From NCBI RefSeq assembly GCF_001613365.1, contig NZ_BDCF01000009.1, positions 124,001 to 188,000 on the forward strand: a stretch of 64,000 nt of DNA. The letters run 5' to 3'. The notes below the pieces were generated by a model, which saw only the letters and a list, made by a program, of their open reading frames with translations, searched no databases and was not told the origin of the DNA. The position numbers and the translations under genes were made by a program. Below are positions 1 through 12,000 of the stretch, one piece after another (position 1 is the stretch's first letter; every line of letters starts with the position of its first letter). The DNA is from Nocardia xishanensis NBRC 101358. GTDB lineage: Bacteria; Actinomycetota; Actinomycetes; Mycobacteriales; Mycobacteriaceae.

Positions 1-1
1 G

Positions 2-3000
2 GTGGCGTTGCCGTCCACCGACGCCGAACTCACCGCGCGGGCCGGTTCATGGGATCCGGGCAAGCATCCGCGTAAGTGGGAGAAGGAGAAGTGGACCGAC
101 CCGCAGCCGCCGTTCTTGTTCAAGGTGTCGATGATTCCGACTTTCGACAAGATCATGGCGGGGTTGCACGAGTTCGAGCCGGGTGAGGTTCCGGCGTTCC
201 TGTTCCCGCAGAACTTGCCGTTCTCGAAGACGATCTACAACGTGCCCGATGGCGTGAACGCCTGGAGTTCGGACGTCGGCCTCGACATGTTCCACGCCCG
301 CATCCTGGTCATCGGCATCCTCCAGCGGATACCGACCCATCCGTGGGCGAAGAACCTGATCCAGAACCGTCCCTGGATCGGCCGGACGATCCTGCGCACC
401 ACCCAGTGGCTGCCCGCGAATACCGCGCACGGGCAGTCGATCCCACTGCCGCTGTCGGTGGACTTCGTGAACCGGCATCCGCATGTGGCCCAGGCCATGG
501 CCGATGTGACGCAATGGATTCCGGCCGTGCGCGACGGCAAGTGGATCCATTTGATCCCGGTGCTGCGCGGCACCCGCACCTACGCCTGGTTCAACGACGG
601 TCAGCCCGACCCGCAGGCGCTGCACCGCGAGGAGCTGGCGCCGCTCGCGCTGAACTCCGAGCAGGCGCGTCTGGACGGCACGACCGCATACCCGTACACC
701 GGCGAGAGCGTCGACATCCCGGAGTCGCTCGCCGCCGAGTGGCGCGCCAATGACCTCGCGCGCCAGCGGATTCAGCAGGAGACCGACGCCGCCTACGCGG
801 AGTTCGAACACAATCGCGTGCACGAGCACGACAGCCTGCTAGCCAAGATCGTCGACAACGCGCTCGCAGACCCTGACACCTACTCCGGCGGCGACCCCAA
901 GCGCTGGGTGCGCGGCCCGGGCAAGGCCTGGGTGCGCGATCCCAAGGGCGCGCACATGCCCAAGCGGTCCGACGGCTCGACCTGGCTGCGTGATCACGCG
1001 GGCAACACCCGCACCCCCGACGAGGTGGTGCGGAACCTGAACCGGGCGCGCGACTACCTGCTGCGCAATTCCGAGGTCAACCAGATCGCCGACGTCGTCG
1101 CGATGTGGAACCGGCTGATCGCAGGACACCCGGTGCGCGAGGACATCATCGCGCTCGAGGGCGCGCTGTTCGAAGCGGAGTTCCAGGCGCGCAATCCGAA
1201 GGCGACCGGGCATCAGGCGCATGCGGCCGCCAAGGCCGCAGGCTACGACTGGGACGCCAACCGCCCACATCTGCCCGGCAAGCGCACGCTGTGGCAGCGG
1301 CTCACGGGCCGCCGCGCCGACCCGCTCGACTTCACCTCCGGGCTGGACCCGAACGTCAACGATCCGGCGCGCACCCGCCAGTTCGCGCTCCCGCTGTACT
1401 ACGGCGTGCAAGGCCTGGACGGGGTGGACAGCAGGCTGCGCGCGGTCATGGGCGGCTGGCCCGCGGCCAAGGTCGACCAGGCGCTCGCCGAGGTGAAGGA
1501 CATCGTCCACCGGGCCACCCGGTCCTTCACGACCAACGACCACGATCTGGCCCGCGGCGGCGTGCACGTCTCGGCGCGTATCACCGGCAGTCCCGGCGAG
1601 CAGGTGCTGGCGGTCACCGTCGAGGTGGACGGTGACGGCGCCTTCCCGCGCACCCGGTACTACCTCGATCAGCACGACAACGACTGCGTGCCGGTCGCCG
1701 CGCGGTTCGTCAACGAGGCGCAGGGCGCCACTGTCACCGACGCCGACCTGCTCGAGCCCTCGCTGGCGGGTGTGCTGTGGAGCGATATCGTCCCCGAGCT
1801 CAACGGCGCACCGGTTCAGGGCTTCGTCAGCGACGCCGACTCCACCGCCCACGCCCGCCTCGTCCGCGGTCTGCTCGACTCGGGCCCCGGTACCACCGCC
1901 TACCTCTTCGAACAGCGCGCCACCGCCGACCGCCACGGCGCCATGGGCCACGCAGTCGCCCTCACCTACATCGGCGAAAAGGCCGACGGGACACACACTT
2001 TCGAACTGAACGGGCAGCCGGTCGTCCTGAACCGGGTCGACCCGAACGGCCGCGAATGGTTCCAACGCCCGGCCCCCACCGGTACCCCCCAACTCACCAC
2101 CGGAACCCCCACCACCACAACTGAAGTGTCGCTGGCCCACCTAACCGGCAGCAGCACCGACCAAACCACCGCCCTGTGGGCCACGGTGTACAAGGACGGG
2201 CAGGCCATCCTGCTGCCCCCTGAGTTCGCCGACCCGAACGCGGCACCGCCCGCCGACGATGTCTCCTTCGGGACGAGTTCCTCTGTCGACGCCTTGATCG
2301 CGGCCAACTTGGCCGCGCTCGGTATCGACACCGAGGCAGGGCGGCTGCTCGAGGCGGGGCTACTGCTCGAGGAGCGGTATCTCACCATTGCCGTGATCGC
2401 CGAGCAGCCACAGCCGGAAATCGCGCTCGGCGAGCGCAGGTGGGCCGGGCACCTGGCTGCCAGGCTGGTCGCCCGGCAGCACGGGGACCAGGAGCTGACC
2501 GTCGACTTCATTCGCGCGATGCACGACCAGTTGACGATGTCGGCACCGCCGGAAATGGAGTTCGGTGCCCCGACACCGCGGATGGGTGTGCTGTCGACGC
2601 CACTGACCGCGGACCAGATCGCCACCATCGAGGCGAACCCGCTGCTGTCCTACATGCCGCCGCCCGCCGGGCCCGGCGAACACGGCGTGATCGTTTACCC
2701 GAACTACGCGTCGCAGGCGGAGGTCGACCAGGCCCTACAGGAATTGTGTGACTGGTACAACGCGGCCCGGCGTGGATCCGAGTACGACCCCTTCGAGCTC
2801 GCCGCGGAGCTGCAGCGCAGGTTCGTGTCGCTGCACCCACTCGACTTCAACGGCCGCGCGTCGCGCATCCTGATGAACTGGTCGTTGGAGCAGAATGGTC
2901 AATTCCCCAGCGCGGTCCGCGAATTCGATGCACTGCACCTCCCTGCGGCGGATTGGGTGGCAGCGGTCCGGGAGGGCAGCGCCCGGTATGCCGAATGGCT

Positions 3001-6000
3001 GGCGAATCTCGCCGAGCACGGACCCGGTATCGACCCCGTGGATCTGTTCGGGCTCCAGGCGGAGCAACAGCGCTATCGTGAAGTCGGCGGGGAAAAGGCA
3101 CCTTTCGCTCCCGGCCAGCCGCGCAATCGCGCGAAGTATGAGCAGTTGCTGGAAGCGGTCACCTCGCCGGAGGCATCGGCGCCATCGGCCCCTGTTCTCA
3201 TCGACCCACCGGACCCGGCCACGGCAGATATGGCCGCGCTCCAAGCGTGGGCAAGTTCCTACGACGATCCCCAACTTCGGTACTTCCTGGCGCAGCAGCA
3301 CGAGGCCGTGGCCGCGCTGCTCGCCGATCCGGCCTCGCCTGCCGCCGACTCGATCGGGCCGCGACGCGAGCTGGAAGCCACTGTGCGAGAAGGACTCTCG
3401 CGGGTACTAAAGACGATGGGACGCCCAGGACCGGTGCCCGCGGATGCCGCCGCTCTGGCTGCGCTGGCGCAAGAACTTGTCGACACCCACCCCGCGGCGG
3501 CGGACCTGGCTGCCGCCGCGCGCACCTTGGCCGGCGTCGTCGGCGCTGAGGCCGACGTTTATCTGCCGCTCGCACAGCAGGATCTGGCCCGCGCCCTGGG
3601 CGTTGAACCGGAGCTGATGCAGCGACCCGGCCTGCTGCGCCAAGCCGTCGATGTCGTGCAGGGGCAGTTGCGTGCGCTGGATGCCGCGGCATGGCAGCGG
3701 GCGGTGGACGCAGGTCGGTTGCCGGAATTGCAGCAGTGGATCGGTCGGCGCATGACCTGGGACGACGCCACCCAGTTGCTTCAGGCCGGGGAACTGCGGA
3801 CCGGGTCGGTCGACGCGGTGGCCAGGCAGCGCCAACGGGACATCCATGCGGTGTTGGAGCAGGAGCTGGCCGAGCTACTCGCGGTGGATGAGCTGAGCGG
3901 CTCCTCCGCGCAGGCCGACGCCGATCCCGTGGCCGAGTTGCGCCGCGTCGCGACGGCGATCGGCTCACCGGAGTTCGCCGCGTTCGTCGACCTATGTGCT
4001 GAGGTCTTGCCGCCGAGCCCGCCGGCCGAACTGGACCCTGATACCCAGCTGGCAGCGGCCCGGGAGAACCTGGCCGAGATGGCCGGGCTGCTGTCGGTCG
4101 ATCCAGCCGAACTGACCGCGAATTCGCCCCGACCGGCCGGACCGATCGCGGATTCGCCACGCCTGGCCGAGTTGCGCGCCGAATGCGCTCGCCTCGCCGA
4201 CGCGCTGGCGCAGGCGCTGGACTCCCCGGTCGCCGAGCTGGAAACCGTACTGGAACAACGGGACCTGTCCGGCGACCCGGATACCGCCCCCGAGACGCTC
4301 GCCCTGTACACCGACTGGCTGACCCACGCCGGGGTCCTGGAAGCCGCCGACCTCTACAACAGCCTGCTCGGCAACGCCGAGACCACGCCGCCTGATGCCG
4401 CGCCGACCCCGGCGCAGGTGGACTCCGCCGAGCATGACAACGCGCTGCTCGACGCCGCGACCCCGCCCAGCAGGCCGACCTACGAGATCGCCGAACTGAA
4501 CGCCGATTTCACGGCCAGCCTGCCGTCGGTTGCGAGCGTTGTGTACACCGGACTCGCATTCGACGCGGATGGGCGATTGATCGATCCGGAGACCGGTCAG
4601 CGGTACAACAGCCACGCGACCGGTGACCGGTTCATCATCGGCGCCACGCCGGGCGAGATCCGGACCGCGAGCGCTGCCACGCATTACGAACTGTTCCGCA
4701 CGCTCGGCGATCCCGCCGCCGGACCCGCGGGCTTCGGCGTCTGGCACATCGTCGACGGCCGGATCACCAAGATCGAGCCCTACACCCAGGCATTCTCCAA
4801 CTCCAACACGGACCCGAAGTTCACCGCGCAATTGCGCTACGAACTGACCAGGCTCGGTGTCGACCTGTCCGGCGTCGATTTCAACGCGGAGAACCAGGGC
4901 GCGGTCTGGATCGGCACGGACGGTCCAACCGTCGACGCCCTGATCGGCGGCGACATATCAACGGCGACAGCACTGTTCGCCGGATATGGGGACAGTTTCT
5001 GGACGAACGTCACCGAGGTCACGCGGACCGCCGAGGGCGTGAACGTGACAGTGCGCCTGTCTCCGGTGCGCGGCGAACCCGGACAGGTCACCCTGTCGAT
5101 CACTCCGAACGGTGCTCGGCTGACCAACATCGATCTCGGTCCGGAGCCAGTGCGGACCGGTATCGCGCTGCACCGCCTGCACCACCAGGTATCCGGTTGG
5201 CTCGCCGCGTCGAGCGTGGCCTGGTCCGCCGATACCGCGACGCAACTTGCCGGGATTCCCGGCGCGGAACTCGCCGCCGCGGAGCTCGCTCGGTCGACCC
5301 CGTCGGCTGTCACCGATACCGCGCGATCGCTGCCGAGTGACCCGGCCCTGGCCCGCGCCCAACTGGACCGGGTCCGCGCGAACCGCGACGACCTGGCCGA
5401 GGCAATAGAAGTGGATCCCGGCGATCTCGGCCCGGACTCGCCCGTGCTCAGGGGGCTGCGCACCGAACGCGACGAAGCCGCCGCGGTCTTGGCCTCGGTA
5501 CTCGAAATCGACATCGCGCGAGTGGATTCGACACGTGTCGAGCGGTTGTTGATGGGCCGGTCCAACCCCGACAGCGACGAAGCCGCCGAGCGCTTCCTGG
5601 AACTCGACGCGTTGGTCGACGCCGCCGACGACACCAACCGCCGCATCGTGGCGCTGGCCGAGCTGGAATCGTCGGCTCCGGAATCGCCCGCGCCACCACA
5701 GCATCCGGCATCGGCGGCGCAGCCGGTCACCGACGCCGATGCACTGGACCGTCCGGTACGCAAGCCGCGAAAGGGCCGCGACCCTGGGACGTTCTTCGCC
5801 TTCGATCCCGAAATCGGCCCGGAGACGCATGCGCACCGCGCGCCGGGCGGCGGAAAGCCGAAGGGCGCAGGCAATGTCGTGCGCGACGTGCTGCGCGCGT
5901 TCGTCCCGGATTTCGAACCGGGCCGCGACTTCGACGCCGCTACCCGAACCCAACGTGCCGCGCACGGCGTGGTGGACTACCTCGCGGGCTTCTGGGAGAG

Positions 6001-9000
6001 CTCGGATTTCGTCGCGTCCTCGCTCTTCCGGCCCATCGACGCGGCGGTGTTGGATCAGGTCGCGGCGATCGAGTCACAGCGGCTGCGTCAGCTGCTCGAA
6101 CAGGGTGGGCTCGGCGCGACCCAGATCGAAGGAGTGCTGAACCGGCTCGACGAGATTCGCACCAACGGACGCATCCACGGCGATCACGTCGGCGACGCCG
6201 ACTCCGAAACGGACGCGGAGGACGAAACCGATTCCGATCAGGCCAGTTTCGAGCCTGTCGACCCGCGCACCCTCGGACCGGCTCACGAATCCGCCTTCAC
6301 CGATACCGCACTCAGCACGCACGGACTCATCCGGGTCACGTTCGAGGGCAGCGACACCGTCTGGGTGTACAAGCCGTTCCACGGCGACGCGGACGCCGCG
6401 GGCATCCCGCCTTCGGGCCGCGCGCTGCGCGAGGTCAAGACCCACCTGCTCGACCGGCTGCTGAAGTTCCACCTCAAGCCGCCCACCTATCTGTGGGAAG
6501 GCAGCAAGGGCACGGGCATCCTCCAGGAGTACGTGCCGGGCGCGGAGAGCGGACGTGCGGTACGTGGCCACGACCGGCTGATCCGCGACATGATCGCGAT
6601 CGTCGACTACATCGCGGGCAACCGCGACCGCCACGTGGGCGACATCATCACCACCCCGTCCGGTCGAGTCGCATCGACCGACGACGAAGCCACCTTCCCG
6701 GTGGACGAGAACTCCTTCGCCCAGTTCGAGACCCAGTCGATCTTCGTGGCCGACGCGCTGGGTCGAGACCTCCACCCCGACGCGATGGCGCTGGTCACCG
6801 CGGCCACCGAGGCGGACGTGCGCGCGATCCTGGACGGCCTCGAACCCGAAGCCATTCAGGGCGCGGTGGACAGGTTCAACGAGATCAAGAACAACGGCAA
6901 GATCACCGGCGACAACTGGCCGTACCGCGGCGGACTGCCGGGCCTGGTCGACAACATGGTTGGTGACGACCGTCCGCGGGCTGACCCCGACGACGGTCCG
7001 GAGGGCGGATCGCCGGTCGATCCGACCCCCGGCCCGGCCGGGCCCGATCCGCGTCCGCGGGGTGGGGGCCGCGCGATGGATGTGGACACGCCCGATACCG
7101 CGGCTATGGGTGTCGCGAACCCATCAAGCCGATTCGATCCGGGCAACGATCCGGACGGGAACAGCTCGGGGCACGAGGCGCCGAAGCAATCTTCGGCCAC
7201 CACGGACCGCGCAAAGGTGGCCGAGGAACGCTGGTTCGACAGCTTCCGCAAGCGGCTGCGCGACCAATTGCACGCGGTCGCGCCGCACCTGTCGGAGAAC
7301 GGTCCGGAGAGTCAGGCGTTGGCTACGGCGAGCCGTTCCGACGTACAGGCAGGGCTCGAGGGGCTGCGACGGGACCAGCGCCGGTGGTTGATCCTGCGAG
7401 TACGCGACGCGATGTCCTTCGAGGACGCATGCGCCGCCTTGAACCTGAATTCCGAGCAGGCAAGGGCGGACGCCCAGGTCACGGAGAAACGGGCGATCCG
7501 GGATCTTGCCCAGTCCATTGCCGCCGCGCTCGAGGAGCGGAACGATCCGGAATCGCGCTTGATGCGCGTCGCGCAGGAGCCGCGTAATCGGCGGACGTTG
7601 GAACGAGCGATCGCGAAACTATCCCCGGCGCAACGGCAGTTCGCCGACCTGCGGATCCTCCAATCCCGCGAATGGCGCGCGGTAGCAGCCGAGATGGGCC
7701 GGGAACCGGCACAGCTCTCGCACATCAGGAAGCGGGCCGTGGAGCGGTTGTCGGATGCGCTCACCGGCGTCCCGCGTCCGGACGCCGACCCGAACTGGGA
7801 GGCCGTCGAGGACGCGTACCACGAGCGCAACGACCAGCTCGCTCGGCACCTGGCCAGAATTCCGGTCGCTCGTCGTGCGGTGATCGAATTGGCTCTGCGG
7901 GGCAAAACGACGGAAGAGATTGCCGCCGACCTGCATCGCAGCGAGAACGCGGTGCGCAAAGCACGCAAACGAGCTGCCGACCAGCTGGCGGACCTACTGT
8001 CGGAGAGCTCGGTACCGCTGACCGTGGACGAGGCTTTGGCGGCGGTGCGAGAGGCAGATCACGCCGCACTGGAGCCGTTGCTCAGCTATCTCACCGCGAA
8101 TCGACGGCACGTCATCGAGGGTGTACTGCACGGTGACACGCTCGCGGAGATCGCCGCTCGGATCGACAGCACCGAGAACGGCGTACGCCAGCAGCGCAAC
8201 CACGCCGCGCGGCAACTGGCGGACTGGCTTGTCAACGGCGCACCGGAAAGCATCACCGCGGCCGATTCGGCCGTCGACGTGGCCGGCGAACGACCCGAGA
8301 GTGCGACGCCCGCGGAGCCGGACTCTGCCGACAGCAGCCCCGCGATGGCGTTGGTCAGAGACCCGGCCAACCGAGATGCCGTGCTGGCAGCCGCTGCGAA
8401 GCTGTCGCCCGCGACGAAGGAATTCGTCGAACTGCGGTTCGGACAGGGCCTGAGCATCCCTGAGATCGCCGCGCTGACCGGGCGCAAACAGGGCGCGTTG
8501 TGGACTACGCAGTACCGGGTCGTTCCGAAGCTGGCCAGAATGCTGTCCGGCGGCCCCGACCCGATACCGTCCGGAAAACCAGGCAACGCTTTGAAGCTGG
8601 TACAGGAGACCCAGCGGACGAACAAGAAAGCACTGTCCCGGGCGATGCAGGTGCTCAATGCCAACGAAAAGCGCATTGTTCGGCTGCGGATAGTTCAGGG
8701 CATGACGCGTGCCGAAGCGGCTGAGGTCATGCACCCGCTCTCCGTGAAGCGCGTCGACAGCATCTTCGGTGAAGCCGTGCGGAAATTGGCCGGCGAGTTG
8801 ACCGGGCGTCCTGTGCTGACCGACCCGGAATCCGCCGCACTGGTTTCAGCCGCTCCGCGGGAGGCGCTGCGGCGCAACCTATCCGGGCTCACCGAGCTGG
8901 AGCAGCGGTTCATTACACTGCGTATCTTCGAGGGTCGCAAACACGTGGCCATCGCCGCTGCGCTCGGTAAGCCCCAGACCGCGATCCAAAATCTGCAACG

Positions 9001-12000
9001 TCGCGCCTATGCGCGAATGGCGACGCTGCTCGTCGGCGATCTCGGCACCGAATGGAGCACCTCGATCCATGGCGCAATACGGCAGTCGAATGTCGAAGAC
9101 GGCCAGTCTGGGGCAACGCGGCGGCAGCCGGTGTCGCGGCTGGCGCCGGCCGAGGTGGAATCCTCGGCTCCGGACTCGTCCGCGCCACCACAGCATCCGG
9201 CATCGGCGGCCCAGCCGGTCACCGACGCCGACGCACTGGACCGTCCGGTACGCAAGCCGCGGAAGGGCCGCGACCCGGGGATCTTCTTCGCCTACGACCC
9301 CGAGGGCCCGCACGAGGTACAGGCGTTCCAGGCTCCAGGCCGGGAGACCAAACGCACTCTGGGCCAGGAAATGGTCCAGGTGCAGGCGGCTGTCGACGCC
9401 GACCAGGACAGAGTGCTCGAGGTCGCGCGACAAATGTCGCCCGCCTTCGCGGATTTTGTTCAGAAGCGCTTTGTCGACGGCATGTCGGTCGCGCAGATCG
9501 CCGCGGAAAGCGGGGGGAACAAGAACACCCTCAACGCAATGCAGCGTCGGAACCTCCCGCGCCTGTTGAAGCTGTTGTCCGGAGAGTCGCGCAATGCCAT
9601 CGATGGTCGCTCCACCGATGTGTTGGGACAGTTGCTCCGAGCCCGACCTGATGATGTGCGCGCTGCCATGGCCGAGTTGTCGCAGACGGATCAGATGGTT
9701 GTTCACATGCGGGTGCTCGAACGGAAATCCGCCGCGGAAGTCGCTGCTGCCCTGGGCAATACATCAGGCCAGCGCACCACGCAAAGTCGCGCACTACAGC
9801 GGGCGCTCGCGCAGGTCACCGGAGATCACACGCTGAGCCCGGATGAGGTGCGCGCAGCGCTCGCGACCGCTCGTGCCGAGCAGCCTGAGAAGTACGCGGC
9901 CGACCTGGCGCGGCTGCCAGACCAAGAGCAGTGGGTTCTGCGACTTCGTGACGCGGGTCTGTCCCAGGCCGAGGTAGCGGCCGCGCTGGAGATGTCCGCG
10001 ACACAGGTGCAGGGCATCGAGCGCCGCGGCAAGGCGCGCCTGGCTTGGTTGCAGTCGGACGACCCGAAGGCAGCGCTGTATCAAGGCGGGCGCCAACGCG
10101 ATCCGGGCCAGGCATCGGACTTCTTGCGAGACGTCATCGATGGCACGAGCGCGCGAAGCGAACCGAGCGCACCGGCGCAGCGCACTCCCGGGCAGATCGT
10201 CCGAGATGCGCAGCAGACGCACGTTGGTCGGACCCAACTTCGGCGTCTGGCCCGTGAGCTGCCCAGTCCGAGGCAGAAGAACGTCTTCCGGTTGCGCGCG
10301 GTCCAGGGCATGTCGCACATCGAGATCGCCGCGGAGCTCGGAATCGAGGTCGCGCAGGTGCGCCGGTCCTACGAGCGGGCTGTTGGAACACTCGCCGCCT
10401 GGCTCACCGGAGCAGGCAACAGAGCGTCAGGTCCGGACCTGACGCTGGTCCGACAGGTTCAGCGCACGCATCCGATGGACCTGCAGCAGGCACTCGCCGA
10501 TCTGGGGCGAGAGCTGAAGCTCAACGCAGCAGATATCGAGGTCGTTCAGCTACGTGTCGTGCAGGGACTGTCCCCGACCGAGGTGGCGGAGTCACTCGGG
10601 CCTACCGTTTCTCCGGCTGCGGTGAACATCCGGCTGGGTCGGGCGGCGCATGTGGTCGCCGAGCGACTTCGGGGTGAGGGTCTGACCTATCCGAATCCGG
10701 AGGCACACTCCTCGTTCGGCGAGTACCTGGCCGAACTCGGTCGTCTGAACAACCTCAGCCTGACAGCCAAAGCACGCATCGTCGGCATGAGTGTGCGCAG
10801 CATCGCGCTCTACGAATCCGGAAGCTCCCACGCACTCCGTGAGTTGGACCTGCTCGAGATCTATGATCGCGCGCTGCATCGCGCCGGTCCCTGGAATGCC
10901 TTCGCCGATGCGTGGGGACATGCCCTTCCCAATGGCTACAGCTATCGGATGGATCCGCGGGGAGAATCGGTCCCCGACCCGGCGGATTTCGATTCGGTGG
11001 GTGGCTGGCTGAAAGCGCTGCGGTTTTACAACCGATTGACACTGGAGGAATTCGCCGCCCGCATCGACACCGCCTACACGAGCACGAACGAGGCGCACAA
11101 ACGGCTACGCCTGCGTTCGCTGCGCCAGGTTCGTGACGGCATGGGTGTTCCAGCCGACTTCCTGGAGCGGGCGGTCCTGAAGTATTACACGCGCACGGAT
11201 ATCCCCGTGGTCGATCAGGCCGAACACGACCTGTTCTGGAGCCTCGTCGCGACCAAACCGGGATCGGCGGAGGAAATGGCCATCCGCGAGCGGATATTCG
11301 AAAAGTACGCGTGGATCGCGCATACGATGGCAGGACGCTGGCGGCACATCGGCGAGGTCGGGGACCTGACACAACGAGCCAGCATCGCGGTCTATCGAGC
11401 AATCGTGAACTTTGCGCCGGGCGGAGGTCGCTTCTCCACCCACGCCTGGGCCAGCGCTCGCGGCGCTATGCTCGACGCCTACTTCGAGCAGAAGTTCCCG
11501 AACGTCGACCAATCCACTCGCAAGTTGCTCATCGCGGTCGACACACACATCGCACGGCGGCTTCAGGCGGACGGGCGCGAACCGGATGACGCCGCTGTCG
11601 CGGAAGCGCTGAATCTCGATCCGGCCAAGGTCGCCGAAGCCCGAGTTCTGCTGGCGCAGCGGTCGACGATTTCGCTCGATGACACCCCTCCGGGTGAGCG
11701 TCGGCTCGAGATCGCGGAGAACGAGGCGGCGTTCACCGACGTGGAGTTCGAACAGACGGTGCGCCGGGCGGTCGCGGATCTCCCGGATCCGGAACTGGCA
11801 CTGAATGTTGTGCGCCTGCATTTCCTGGGCGGGCTCGATATCGACGAGGTGAGTGCCCAGCTCGGTGTCTCCCGCGAGATCATCGAGGACAATGCGGCAC
11901 AATCTGGTGCTCTGCTGCGGGAAGCGTTCGCGGACAGCGAGTTCGCGCCTGACTCGGCCCGCAGTACGCCGCGTGCGGCGACCGAAAGCCGGGTTTCGGA

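Noticed and set aside
2..4. GTG at base 2 as the true start of the giant gene
   Set aside because: No upstream sequence is visible and the protein starts in mid-domain style without an export-type N-terminus; the frame very likely continues to the left.
11221..11945. Sigma core as a separate gene
   Set aside because: The frame is unbroken on both sides with no ribosome site or start codon context; it is part of the giant chain.
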